A stretch of DNA of 64,000 nucleotides from Limonium bicolor (GCA_023374045.1 CM041777.1:466765827-466829826), one strand, 5' to 3'. Shown: positions 13,297 to 25,740, numbered from the stretch's first letter. Translations and numbers: made by a program. Notes: generated by a model from the letters alone, not told the origin.

Positions 13297-14506
13297 GAAC
13301 TTTGTCCTCAAAGTTGTTCGAGGTTATGGGTTTACAATGCTTACTCATTCTTACGTGTCTGATACTAAAGCCATATCTTCTTCCTCCTTACAATTCCAAA
13401 TCCATTACTCAGGGTCTCTACATACCATACCATACCAATGTACTATAATTACTCCAATCCGCATTACTGCCAACCATCCGGTTCCTTATTACAAAATTTA
13501 TACATACATACAGTGCAAAGCTATCCTCAAAGCAATGCAATACACATTACAATCCCGCAGGCACTCAGGTCATCTAGACACAGGACTCCTCTATGTCCCG
13601 CTGCCCTTGGAATAATACAACCTGCTACACTACTATCTTCTCCGGTATAAGCTTCTAGCCAAATCCTAACTCTCAGTCTAAGGAAAATCCTTCCCACAGC
13701 TAATTAGAAATCTTTCTAAAGCATCCAACTCCAATTTCCAAGTTACATTCATTACTTCTATCCTATGCGTGATTCTTGTGACCACTTGAGGGGAGCTTCA
13801 AGAATCGTTCGACCCTGGTGTGATCAGCACCAGTGTTGAACTATCTTTCCACCCCAATTTGTGTTGGTTTCCCTTGATCTGATCAGGATCAAGTTCGACT
13901 TCCCACATCAGTTTCAAACAAGCAATTAATTAGTTGTTTTCATTTTCTATCTTTTTACTCTTTCTAGTCGTGATACGAATTCATACATCTCCAAAGGATG
14001 GAATCACTCCATCGATCATCCTCACTCTACTTCCCGAATGCTTTACTCCATGGTTCAATACCTAATGCTCATTTCATCAACCTTCATTACTTCCCTCCAT
14101 TACTCTCCATCATTTAAATTATTCTAACTAGGGATTACCATACTTATAAGGTTTAGTTGTCTTCAATTTGCTTCAAATAATTTACTTACGATTCCACTAC
14201 TCACAAACTTCATTCATCTACTATCCTCATTCATTTCGTACTACTTCTTCAAAGGTTACAATACTTGTGGAGCTCCGTCCACTACTCATTACTTTTCTTT
14301 TACTAATACTCTTACATTGGTGTTACAAGATGGGTATACTCCTCCTATGGTATTTGCATGTCTAATGCCTAATTACCATAATTACAGTGTGAATGAGTAC
14401 TTATGTTTGTTTAACATAGTATCAATCATCAATTTGGTTCTCATTTGTGCTATGCACATTATGGTTTATGTGTTTTATTCACAAAACTTACATTAAGCGG
14501 TTTTCG

Positions 14507-14541
14507 CTCTACCCCCCTTAAGAGATTACGCCCACGTAATC
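14507..14541 (-). other. Internal polypurine tract with hairpin, element A
   Basis: The minus strand reads GATTACG-TGGG-CGTAATC followed by TCTTAAGGGGGGTAGAG, 1.2 kb upstream of the terminal tract. The hairpin is identical in B and C. Confidence 0.75.
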
Positions 14542-17500
14542 ACCCATATGTTAATATTAAACATTGGTTATTAATTCGGGCAATCCGAAGCGTTTAGCTT
14601 CACTACAGTATGCTATGTACTATGCTCTGGTCAAAGGGTCTTAACCATACCAATGGTTTAGTCTTTGCACCAAGAGTTCCTATATGAGTTTATTTAGCTC
14701 ATATTTAATTCGATTCTAGCCTAATCGGCTTCAAGACATTAATAGCCATTGTATTATGCTCACTAGGTACATTAATCTCCTAGCTAGGGCCCACTAGCTT
14801 CTGCTGCGCGACCCTGATAACTTGGGTTATTCACCCTTCTTGTTATCCTTAATGTGCTATACATTACCTTCTCATCCGTCTATTATGGGAATAAGGTTTA
14901 CTAAACAACTGCGGTATTCTTTTACCGTGTTTGAACTCAACGCGTTAAGATTTATAACCAGCTCTCTGGTAATCTACTGCACATGCTATTTATGCTTCCA
15001 CGATTATTCATTAAGCTCCTCCGACTTATTGTCGGGCGAGGTTAAGTCACTACTTAGTTGTAGTACTTCCTCTGTTGTCAATAGCTTTTGAATTATACCA
15101 GTTCTCCTGGTTCAGTACAAGTGTTCTTTACTTGTATGACCTTGCATTGATATGCGTCGGTCCTAGTGACTTCCTTAAGTCTCTCTTCACCTTTTATTCC
15201 ATTGGAATTCACATCTGTGATTGTTAGTGTGTTTCGCACTCTTCGTGCTTCTTTGGCCTTAGGCCGCACGGTTGTTGCTAAGCTTGCTTAATTGGCTTGC
15301 CATGTCTGTTGGTGAAAAGAAGGATTTACTACGGTTTAGATTCTCCATATCCCTAGCCATCCCATTAGATCATTAGCTGCACAAGTGCAATACCAAAACA
15401 CTCAGTCATACAGAGTGCAGAGGCGTAAACGCTTGACAGTAAGTCACTTATGTGATAGGAAAGAATATTTCTGTGTGTCATCTCATACTTATACTCCGTG
15501 TTATTGCTTAACTACTCCCTCATAGCGGTCGCCTGTTGCGCACCGTATTCTTACTCATTGTACAACATTGCTTTTACTGTTTCTGTTACTGTGGTAGTTC
15601 CTTTTTACTTAGTGACATTGTCCTTGGCACCATTTCCTTATGGTGTAAATACACTAGGAGTTCCCTGTGTTTGTGTGTATGACGGTTGTCGTAGCATACG
15701 ACAATCTTATTATCTTCCCAATGTGGAGATGTCTTATTCCACTTAGGTTTTATGTGTAGGTTAACTTACCTCACATTCTATCATCATTTGTGATACAATT
15801 TACCAAGTATCTTGGTTGACCAAGGATGAGATAACTCATCGGGTCGTAAGCTCTCTTGAGCGTTAGTCATTCATGGTGTTCAATGTGTGTTCACATTAAT
15901 TGCTTTGATAATTATTGCCTTTCAGTGCTGAGCATTGGTTTAGGCTCTGGCTGTGTAGTTTTGCTTGTATGTATATTACCAGGACACCCATGAAACTTCA
16001 AGGGTTTTCTGGTCCCGTTCTCCAATTGGAGGGTATTCTATCACTGACAAGTGAAGGTTCTTGTTTAGGGTTTGTCTCCACTCATAGGTCTAATGACAAG
16101 GTTTGCTATGTTGGTGTTTACACAATGGTTCACCACATGCTTGAGTACATATGGAGTATGCTTACTCCTTTAAGTCGTAATGGTTCGAAATCTGATCTCC
16201 TTATTCCATCACCCCTTGGCAACATCTATTGCGTGGTTTATTGTTATAGTAAGTGGAAGCCTTTTCTAAGGGTTCACATCATCACCGCATTTGTGATCTT
16301 CGGTTGACGAGGGGTACCTTCCCTTGGGTTTCTCGTAGTGTCCAAGTGTGGACTAGGCCAATGTTGGCATTATCATGATTCTCATGCCTCTGTGCTACCA
16401 TTGTTACAGAAGGCATGGCGGTAATTAAGAACTCCGTCAACTGTATACTAGGCTGATGCTCTAGTGACAGTGACATTGGGTTGGCCATTACTCCAAGCCA
16501 CTCAGGATGTTGGGTTTGAATTGATGGTCCAGTTGTTGATTTCTTGTCGTATGAGACAATATTTCTTGCAAGTCTTGTTAGTAGTGGTGTGGGTTTTGCA
16601 ACCATTTAAGGTTACACAACGCATCAGGTTTATGGCTTATAGAGCCATATTGCTGCAAGCTATGCTCTTCGCAAGCTGCTTATACATGTTTCCACTCCAT
16701 GTATACCGTCGTAGGTTGGAGATATTATTGAGCTCCATGGTAAGTCGTGGCATCACGCTTCCGTTCATAGGAGACTCTTAGGCAATCTGGTGCTGATCAG
16801 TGCCTTTTGTAGACTAGGGTATTTCCTGTCAAGTGAAATCCCTTCGGTGTCTTAACCGAGTGCTCGTTCCAGCTCCTGTATCTTATCTTGACACTTTGTT
16901 TGGCTGTTGTTAATCCAGTCACCCTCAAGGATTGCTCTTGGGTGTTGTTAGGTTATGCCGTTACATCCGGCTAATGTTTATGATATGTTGTCCACTGTAC
17001 CGTCTTGTGGTATCGTACTTGAGTTGTCCCCCTTTGGGTTATAACGTCTCCCTTTCTTGGGTAGACTGTTTTCACTTGCTCCTAGTGCTTAAGACTAGGT
17101 TTAAATATCCTTCCCGATGATGGATTATATTTGTGGTAATCGTGTAATTGTTCTTGGGAACTCTGTCCTGTTTATTGAGTATCGTGGTGTTCACGGTAGG
17201 CGGTTGCCTTACCATGTCTAGGCTGGGTATACTTCCCAGCTATCACGTGTTTGTTTGATGTCCTTGAGACATATCCAGTGTCTATACTTACTATTCTGTG
17301 CTTTTTGCACTTCTCAGTCTTCATTCCTTATCTTCAGATGGATTCTCTGAGCTCCTTACTTGTTCCTTAACTGAGTTTCCTTCTCCTTGATTGTCTGCGG
17401 TGTCCAGTCGTTCTGGTTTGCACTTACTGATGGTCCGTAGAACGGAGTTGACTACTTCCCGTGTGTCGTACACTACATGTATACATACGTGGGGTACCGT

Positions 17501-17976
17501 GTTGATACGTTACCACTTACCCAACTACATGTCAGGCCCGCAAGCTCCTTCGGAGTGCGGTTGTCCCACATCCCGTAATTGGGTACACTCGTAGTGCTCG
17601 TCACACGCCTAGGAGAAGTATTCTGTCAACTCTTCTTGTATCATTCTATGATACTCACCGTAATTATGTGGGTTCGGTTTTTAAAAATCCAAGGTTTTAA
17701 AGAAGGTTTGTGGTTTTGAAAGAAACTTGGTTTTGAAATAACAGTTCGGTGTTAAAAGAAGTTCTTCGTGGCATAGCCATGTTTGAGTCTTAACCAAGTC
17801 CAGCTTCCCGCTGACTGGTATACTCTTAATACAATGGTCGGGTCATTAGGCCTTTCCAGGGTTTCGTTCCTCTAGCTTATAGGATTTGTGATCCTATAGT
17901 TGTTTCATGGCTGTCACGGTACATTACTATGTACCTGTGGTGTGTTAAAGTTCCTCTACATGTTCCTGTTCTTACT

Positions 17977-17996
17977 GCACTTGCCGTGGCAAGTGC
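17977..17996. other. Conserved palindrome, element A copy
   Basis: GCACTTGCCGTGGCAAGTGC has 9-bp pairing arms with one central mismatch, about 0.96 kb from the primer site. Its place and sequence match those in C and B. Confidence 0.7.
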
Positions 17997-18711
17997 GTGG
18001 TACTGTTGGTTTTTGGTTAGACCTTTACCGGTTTTGGTATGGTTCCCACTTGTTTTTAATAGTCTTGTTGACTCTTCCCTAGATCATTGATCTATGTTTG
18101 GGGTACTCGATCCTTTTAAGTAGCTTCTCATTGATCTTGACATGGTTGTCTTGGTCGAGGTACTTCTCCAATCCTTGGGGGTCCCCATTTATTTAGTTTT
18201 ATGTTTTCCCTCGTTGCTCGTTCCCACTGGTTTACCGTGGTTATTGAGCCTTAGCTTGGTTAGGCACTACTCTTGTAGTCCTGTCGGGTTGTATCCCATG
18301 AACGTCCTTGTAGCTGCCTGAGCTATGTTGGCCAGGTATGATAACCCTTTGGCGTTGCAGTTTTGAAATTAATCACTACCGACTATGTCCTTAGTCAGCT
18401 AGCATACCGTTGATGGTATTAGTTAGATTAATGTTCCGTAGACTTGTGTCTCGGGTTCCATTACTGCTCCTTCTCCATTCCGTTGCACGTTTAGTGCTTC
18501 TTTTCCTGCTACTGGTTGACTAGCCAGTTTTGCGACTGCTAAGCATGTCGCCCCATGCTGTTGTAAGTTGTAGCCTCCTTGTAGTTGGAGTGCTCATTCC
18601 ACCGTTATTAAGTGCGGGTATTATTGTTTAACCGGATTTCATTTCCGGACTTTCAAATCCTTGGAATCTACCATATGTCGGTTCTTGTTTACAGTACGGT
18701 GGTTTCACCAC

Positions 18712-18780
18712 TGCCAGATCGGGTTTTCCCCGAGTGTGAGAGGTCCTTCCTTCTCTCTGGCGTTCTTTCCCCAGTTATAC
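18712..18780 (-). other. Conserved leader block, element A copy
   Basis: Collinear with the blocks at 5801-5866 and 47783-47847. It contains GGGAAAGAACGCCAGAGAG and CTCGGGGAAAACCCGA on the minus strand and lies about 170-240 bp after the primer site. Confidence 0.55.
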
Positions 18781-18934
18781 AATGGGGTTTGCGGTGGGCG
18801 GGACTGGTATTGTAGGTATCCGGTACACACCGGGAATTCCTAACTTGCATATCTCTAATGCTAACACTCAGCCCTTAGCCCTAAGCTTCTAATTCCTAAC
18901 TTGGTATTTCCTAAACTCGGTATTTCCAGTCATC

Positions 18935-18959
18935 AGAGCGATACTTCGCTCTGATACCA
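18935..18959 (-). other. Primer binding site (tRNA-iMet) overlapping a hairpin, element A
   Basis: The minus strand reads TGGTATCAGAGC at 18959-18948, the standard plant primer site complementary to the 3' end of initiator tRNA-Met, five bases inside the LTR. AGAGCGAAGTATCGCTCT at 18952-18935 forms a 7-bp stem with a 4-base loop overlapping it. Confidence 0.9.
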
Positions 18960-18964
18960 CTTTT

Positions 18965-21900
18965 TGTAACACCCCTACCATTAATACATGCTTACCGTCC
19001 AATCTCCTTACACGTCAGATACACGCAGCGGATACTTACTTACATACTATATGGGTGATACAATGCCGTTAACCACCCACGTGGCTAACAAGGCTACTAC
19101 TACTGCTTACAGCATCGGTCTGATGGACCGGAATCCCGAGTACTACACATCTATAATATGTACTCCATTCGTCAATCAAATACAACAATGCTCCATTCAA
19201 TACTTACTCCTCCATAACCATACATTACAATATACTTACCGAGTCTACTAGGATCCTTATACATTTATAATGTCTCTTCCAAGTTCATACATACTCTCGA
19301 AGAGTCTACATCTACCCATTTTCTCACAACTACTTACTTTCTAAGTACAAGGGTGTGCCTCCGGTCTCTTCCTTGACCATATTCACTTCGGGTACCTGCA
19401 CATTAAAAAATGTCCCCCGAAGGGGTCAGCTTTCGCCGAGCATGATAACCGCATACCCCGCGTACTAGTGAGGGTACGCCGACCACTTGGTCGAATACAT
19501 GCGGTTCGTTTTCATACAAACATACATGCATACATGCTCTTATACACGATGCAATAATACTCACTCAACGTACATACATACAATTCATTTCATACAAGGA
19601 ATACAATATAAACCAACCAATACGTACTTACCTCTTTCCGAATTACACATACACATCTCATGCACAATATACAATATTGTTAGCTTCATTGGTCCACCCG
19701 GGTTAATCGGGTGGAGATTACTCTTTTACTCGTTACTTCATACATACGCATACATACTCATACTTACTTACGGATCCATACTTACTTACTCTTACTCTTA
19801 CTCAAGTTAAGTCGTCGGGACCTCCGGCCCTGGGGACTACTCCGTCCCACCTCCGGGATTTACTTGACTCACCAATCCGGGATGCTACCCATTTAAGGGA
19901 TTTGGGCCGCGGACCAGTTTAAGAGTCAGGATTTGCAGCCAACCTCTTGTGACTCCGCATCCTCACGCGTGGCCGAAGCTATATCGGACTTCTACTCATT
20001 CCGGTTTACTCACTTAAGTTAGGAGTTAGGTAGTTAGGAATTAGCAGAAGTCAACATTCAAGCCACAATAATACAATACCCTATACACTTACATACAAAT
20101 ACATTACAATATACAAGTACACTACAAATACGATACACTTCATCATCATTCATATGTTTCATGAATTATACAAACTATTGTACAAGACAAATATCAAGAA
20201 CAATGTAAACAAGCACAAGTATGTGCAATATAGTCCGATTCATGCATTTATCTTATTAGGTGATCAAATAAGCACACAAATCGGGGTAACCAGATTAGGA
20301 TACAGGGCATGAAGAAATCATACCTTTCACCGCCGTACTTGTATCCCAACGTTCCTCCGGTATTCACAATTCAAATCCTATGATATACATACAACCGAAT
20401 AATTAATCTAACTATCATTAACTTAATTCGGTTACCCTTACGCTTCCTAACTCATACCTACTAGGTCTTCACATTCTTATACTTACATTTTATTTACTTA
20501 CTTTTAATTACTTAACAATGGTTTACTTACACATATATGCACGTATGTATAGGTGGGTATACATATACATACATACATACATATACTAACCATAGTCTTA
20601 TAGTTTTTTTTTTGTAAGTTTTGACCCGACCGAGCTTGCGACCGACCTTGCAAGTTCGGTCCAAGTCAGTAGGCTACATCGGGTGAAAATTCCAGGGTCG
20701 ACCGACCTTGCAAATCCAGTCCCAAGGTCGGTCCATTCCAGTGAGTTACTTAACGGAAAGTTTTAGCCCGACCGACCTTGCAAGTCCGGTCGCAAGGTCG
20801 GTCCATTCCAGTAGCTTACAAGACGGAAAATTTTAGCTCGACCGACCTTGCAAGTCCGGTCGCAAGGTTGGTCCATTCCAGTAAGTTACAAGACGGAAAA
20901 ATTTTGCGTCGACTGACCTTGCAACTCCGGTCGCAAGGTCGGTCCATTCCAGTAGGTTACAGACGGGAGAATTTCTCTGGTCCGACCGAACTTGCAAGTC
21001 CGGTCGCAAGTTCGGTCCATTCCAGAAGCTTTCCCGTCTTTGTAAATCTGGGCTCGACCGACCTTGCAAGTTCGGTCCCAAGGTCGGTCCGGCCCAGTAT
21101 TTGCATTTTTATTTCTGTTTTCAGTTCTATACTTTGCCCATTGTTTCTCCAATCTTCCTACATGTAATCCCACATGTTTAACACTACCTAGGCCCTCCAA
21201 ATTGCCTTAGTTCATCCACCAAACTCCTTACTCAATCCATCAATCAACTTACACAATTTCCTCACTTCCTTTCCATACTTACAACAGTTTTTCATCCTCC
21301 AATGCTACATATTTTTTGTTCCTACTTCCCCCATGCATATTCTCACCTCCTAATGCCATTTCCAAAGCCTACAATGTATTATCTTACCCTCCAATTCATT
21401 CCCAAGCCACTACAATATCTATACCCAAGTTCAACACTCTTGTCACCAATTTCTTCCACACTAATTCTTCCTAACTTCTCCAATGTATCTCTATACACTT
21501 TGTTACAGATTTTGGGTTCTTATTTCCTCCATTACTTCCTCAACTAATGCTACTCCTAGTATCCAAAATACATCCATTCACTTCCTAGTTACATCCCATT
21601 AACAAATCATACCCAAATCTGTTACAAGCTACTAAACGCTCCCATTATACTCTCCACATACACCTAGTCACTACCTAGGTTGTTTTCTCATCTTGAACAC
21701 TTAAGCCCTCAAATTCCTAGATAAAATTTGACATAGTCTCCCCTATATTATTAACATTCTCCACATGGTTTCACTCACATTACTGATCCATACCACCTGT
21801 TCACAACCAATACCAATATACCCATTCTCATATACAAAATACCACACTAAACAACCTTAATTTCCTGCACTCAAACCTTAATTCCCATTTAGGTTTTAAC

Positions 21901-23357
21901 AAGTTTTAAATGCCCTTTTAAGGTTTAAAACACTCGTTTTCTCCTACACATTACACTACCACTGCACTACCAATTTACAATACCAATTTTAACTTCTAAA
22001 AAGCTGTTACATTACTCATTACCAAGCTACACAAGAAAAGAGTGCAATTACCTTCTTTCTCCTTCTAGTTTCCTTTCTTCCTTTTGCTTCTTCCTTCTCT
22101 CTCTCTACCGTTATAGTACTTCACAAATCTAACATTATAACCCATTCACATACACATTTCAATACCAAGACTAACCCTTAGATTACATTAATGTTTTGAA
22201 GTAATTTCTAGGGTTTAGAAACATGTTACCTTCCAAGGGTGTAGATGAAGCTTAGAGGAGCTTAAGAACAATGTTTCTACTCCTTCAAAGAAGCCAAAAT
22301 CGGCTGGGTACAAAAGGAACCAAACAAGGGTTTAGCTAAATTTTCGTTTTGCCCATAAGGCTAGAAAAAGATGAAGTTTTTAAGAATATTTTTACCTCAT
22401 TAGAACAAGGAGAATAAGGTGGTTCTAGTGGTAGTCTTGAAGCTCCAAATGCTCCATACCCATGGAGATGAAAGTGCTCCTTTTCGAATTTTGAAAAGAT
22501 AGGAATGCTCTACTTGATGAGGGGATTCTAATGGTGTAGTTTTTTAATTTTTGGAGCAAGTATGGCCACTTAACAAGAGGAGAGAAGTGAGGTTTTTGGT
22601 GAGTTTGTTATTTCCTCCATTGTTGTCCGATTGGAGAAGGAGGAGAATAGAGAGGAGGGAGATGGGGGTCTGTACGTGGAGAGGGGAAATGAGAGTAGGA
22701 GAGAGAGTGTGAGAGAGTGGGGTAATAAAGTAGATAAAGTGGTAGTTTTATTACTTTTGTTGTTTTTTGTGAATAAGAGTGAGTAAAGAGAGTATGTGTG
22801 AGGGGGAATAAAATCGGACCACACACAGAACCCATGAGGGTTTTAAAATTCTATTTACAATATTGGACACATAAGTTTGGTCTATTTATGTTTCTACCCC
22901 CACAACTTCCCGTTTTTGACGGTTCTTTACTAATTCCTCGTTTTATTGATTTTATTGGTTCTAAAGCTTCACTAATATTTATTAATGATTATTTAGTTGA
23001 CTAAAATTTTTACGAGTCTATTTGACCCGTGTAAAGACACGTTTTCCCGATTACCTCGAAAAACGCGCTTAATGTTCATTAGTGTTTTTAATCCATTTTA
23101 AGGATCCGTTTTCTTCGGGGTTTGTTCCCTAATATTTATTTAGACTCAATTAAGCCTTTAGAATCCCTATAATACTCTAACCGAGGTCTCGTACCTCCTA
23201 TGGTTATTTTAACGCTTATTTAGCGTTTTTCGCTTTTTAAGCGTTTCTTTATTTCTTTTTAGATTTATTCTCCTTACCAATATTAATTAGGTACCATTAG
23301 GCCCTTAAATACGTATTAGATTAATTTAATCCTTATGTTTAAGTTCGGGGTATTTCA
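18965..23357 (-). repeat. 5' LTR of element A
   Basis: Plus-strand ends are TGTAACACCCC and GGGGTATTTCA. At 4393 bp it is long for an LTR but in the range known for LARD and Tekay-type elements. Differences from the 3' LTR are substitutions and many single-base indels in homopolymers. Confidence 0.9.
20620..21100. repeat. GC-rich dyad array in 5' LTR of element A
   Basis: The counterpart of 10560-11040. The unit at 20770-20803 keeps the perfect 12-bp arms GACCGACCTTGC and GCAAGGTCGGTC with loop AAGTCCGGTC. About seven units lie between 20635 and 21095. Confidence 0.85.
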
Positions 23358-24168
23358 AGAACCTTGAAGCCCTTTACTTAAGTAGCACAAATAGTGTTTT
23401 GTTTTGGATTTGGAGTTTTGTGTTGGATTTGGCAAGCAAAAGAAGATGAAGAAGCCATGGTGCTGTAGCTTCTAAGGTTTGGGAGCAGGAAGAATGAAGG
23501 AAATTCTGGGGAGAAGGAAGGAGAAGAGAGGAGAAAGGAGGGAGGAAAGCAAAAGAAGACTTTTTTTTTGTTGTAAAGTAGCAAATAGTGACTTACTCCC
23601 CTCCTTCCTCTTTTGTAAAAGTTCTGGCAGAATTAGGTGGTGACTCACCTCTTAAAAACCATGCCCCCTTGATATTTATGGGATAGTTTGACCATTGACC
23701 AATTAAGGAAGTCATTTGACTCATTTGGGCACTATTCATAATTAGTGCACAAATTTGTGAAATTTTTGGTTTCTCGTTGATTTAGGCTTCATAATGTTAT
23801 ACTAAATAGTACACATGTTGATTAAGGTATAATCTTGGTCATTTAGCCACTCAAAACGCATTTCTAAGACAATTTCTCAAAAATGTGCTTTAAGGAGTCT
23901 TAAAGCACAATTTGTGTTCTAACTTGTTTTTGAGTTTGGTTTTCTTTTGTAATTGCTTTAACATGTTATTTAGCATGTTAATAAGGTCTAGGAATTACCT
24001 TTGGGTCCTAATCAAGGTTACACCAAGTCTAGAGCAAGTATTTGCTTAAATTGCCTTTATGGTGTTTTCTTTGGTTTAAATTGTCTACCAATGTTTCTTA
24101 GGCATGTTTTAGCCTTATTACATCATAAATTGATGTTTAATTACCATATATAGGTTTGGGGTATTTCA
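23358..24168 (-). repeat. 5' LTR of element B, part 2 (U3 end)
   Basis: Continues the LTR broken at 8909 and ends GGTTTGGGGTATTTCA at 24168. On the minus strand it starts TGAAATACCCCAAACC, like the C LTR, and shares the segment around ATGTGCTTTAAGGAGTC with C (43566 and 52970). Confidence 0.8.
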
Positions 24169-24300
24169 TTCGGTATGTATTTTTACTATAGAAAGGTCTA
24201 TGTATGTACAATGATATATTGGTATGTTTGTAAAACAAATTATATAATAATCTATAGTAATAAAAAGGGTTTTGAAAATGAAAGATATTACATTTGGTAT
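24169..24300. repeat. AT-rich tandem repeat, left part
   Basis: Part of a roughly 285-bp diverged unit that resumes at 35359 right of element D. The shared end reads AAGATATTACA-TTTGGTAT. It has no coding content. Confidence 0.55.
24296..24300. other. Target-site duplication of element D, left
   Basis: GGTAT immediately left of the LTR, repeated immediately right of the other LTR (35359-35363). Confidence 0.9.
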
Positions 24301-24785
24301 TGAAAATACATAATCGTTCCCTTTCATCTCACAAACATACGGATCACCAAGAATCACAGTGGTTCGGCCAATCATCCGGCTTACATCCACTTCTAGACAA
24401 TATCTTTATTCCTTCTTTGGTATTACAACTTTAGAGAGCTTTCTAGTGTTTTCTTTCTTCTTCTAATGATGTGTCCCTTTACAAATGAGCCTCTCATCTC
24501 TATTATAGACTTTCTAGGGTGAAGTCTATCTCTTAATCCTTGTACATGTGGTATTACTTTATTGAGCCTCTCCTCTAGTTTTTGGCACTTCTTTCCTTAT
24601 AAAGCCCTCCGGTCCCAGAGTGTAAGGCGCGGGATCCGGTCATGGAGTACGGGGCCGGAACACAGAACCCGATCATAGAGTGTGGAGCCGGAACAAGGTC
24701 TTGAAGGGGGCCCGGGGTCTGGATCGGAATCTGCGGCTTGGACCGTTTTGACCCTCTTGTCTTCGTCATATTCTTGTCCTTGTCA
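24301..24785 (-). repeat. 3' LTR of element D
   Basis: Plus-strand ends are TGAAAATACA and CCTTGTCA. It has a one-base deletion in the TATA motif (TATAATAG on the minus strand) compared with the other LTR. The GC-rich segment 24598-24740 carries repeated GCCGG/TCCGG text. Confidence 0.92.
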
Positions 24786-24978
24786 TCAGTCCCACAAGTT
24801 CTACTTTTGCTACTTAAAAAAGTGGAACTTACAGAAAAAAAAATTGAAATTTACATTCTTTCTATTTCTTCCCTTCTCCTATCCTCTAGTCCCACAAGTT
24901 CTTTTTCTTTTAGCCCTTACAAAGAAAAACGAACTTACAAAAAGAAAGTTGGTACAATGCAATCAAAGTCCCACAAGT
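24786..24978 (-). other. Polypurine tract region of element D, tract present three times
   Basis: On the minus strand AACTTGTGGGACT lies at the LTR edge (24788-24800), again exactly 100 bp inside (24888-24900), and as ACTTGTGGGACT 79 bp further (24967-24978). The surrounding sequence looks like diverged duplicates. The copy next to the LTR is the likely working tract. Confidence 0.6.
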
Positions 24979-25382
24979 GTCTTTCTTCTGACAAATTGGA
25001 AATTTTGGGACATAAATCTTTGAAATGATATATCTTGATGGATGAATCCCCTGAGGTCTCCAAAGAAGACCAATGGTTCCCTTAATAAGAATCATTCCCT
25101 TTTTGAAAGGGCTAAATAATATGGTGATAAAGTTTTTGCTTTACTAGTCAAAGGATGATAATTCCCTTAAAGGGAGAATAAAGATAATATATTTTCCCAA
25201 CTTTGCTTATGCTAGCCAAAGGATGGTACTTGTGTTTCAAGTATGGTGCGGCGTCCCACACCTAACAATGCACCCATTACAGGCGACCAGAGCTCCTGAT
25301 GGGTCCAGAGATGGGTTTTTTGTTGGCTCGATGGCCGGGTTTCATTTCAACCCAAAGTGTTACTTTTCAAGGCACAAGTGCC

Positions 25383-25740
25383 TGCGGCTCGTTGGCCGGT
25401 GCTTTCTTTTTCTTTCAAGGCATGATAGCCTGCCGCTCGTTGGCGGGTGCTTTCTTTTTCTTTCAAGGCATGATAGCCTGCCGCTCGTTGGCGGGTGCTT
25501 TCTTTTTCTTTCAAGGCATGATAGCCTGCCTCGTTGGCGGGTGCTTTCTTTTTCTTTCAAGGCATGATAGCCTGCCGCTCGTTGGCGGGTGCTTTCTTTT
25601 TCTTTCAAGGCATGATAGCCTGCCGCTCGTTGGCGGGTGCTTTCTTTTTCTTTCAAGGCATGATAGCCTGCCGCTCGTTGGCGGGTGCTTTCTTTTTCTT
25701 TCAAGGCATGATAGCCTGCCGCTCGTTGGCGGGTGCTTTC
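25383..25740. repeat. 48-bp tandem array in element D
   Basis: Seven to eight near-identical units with core TGCCGCTCGTTGGCGGGTGC and GGCATGATAGCC; one unit is 3 bp short. Since 48 is a multiple of 3, several frames stay open (25223-25567, 25299-25745, 25360-25704, 25511-25843). That explains the repeat ORFs without implying a protein. Confidence 0.9.

Larger units (their letters stand above)
13297..18947 (-). other. Interior of element A with no recognisable gag or pol
   Basis: About 5.65 kb between the polypurine tract and the primer site. Open frames reach only about 130 codons (15915-16307), on the wrong strand for the element. I looked for a protease DSG/DTG, reverse transcriptase YVDD and integrase D-D-E context and saw none. 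Because the LTRs are young, this absence probably predates the insertion. The interior is collinear with C and B: for example the segment near 15520-15580 matches C around 50150-50225. Confidence 0.7.
8910..23357 (-). mobile_element. Element A: complete 14.4-kb non-autonomous long-LTR retrotransposon
   Basis: In minus orientation: 5' LTR 23357-18965 (4393 bp), primer site 18959-18948, interior, polypurine tract 13296-13282, 3' LTR 13281-8910 (4372 bp). In about the first 650 bp of the two LTRs I count roughly eight substitutions and seven 1-2 nt indels, so they are about 98% alike and the insertion is fairly young. The interior holds no recognisable gag or pol. Long LTRs, intact signals and a missing coding region fit the LARD type of non-autonomous element. 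No clear target-site duplication is visible: the flanks are AAAAG/AAAGA on the left and AGAAC on the right, and the left LTR has lost its terminal T. Confidence 0.85.
779..24168 (-). mobile_element. Element B: old long-LTR retrotransposon, interrupted by element A
   Basis: In minus orientation the 5' LTR is 24168-23358 plus 8909-6048 (3673 bp once element A is removed), followed by a primer site at 6042-6031 and an interior running left to about 779. The LTR starts TGAAATACCCC and ends GGTTGTAACA. These termini and the interior match elements A and C. The 3' LTR is not visible: an E-family LTR abuts the interior at 778 and the rest should lie left of the window. It is clearly more diverged than A. 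I infer a Tekay/Del-like chromovirus derivative from the iMet primer and the polypurine tract, not from coding sequence. Confidence 0.75.

Noticed and set aside
15915..16307. A 130-codon plus-strand frame in the interior of A
   Set aside because: Wrong strand for the element and no recognisable domain; probably chance.
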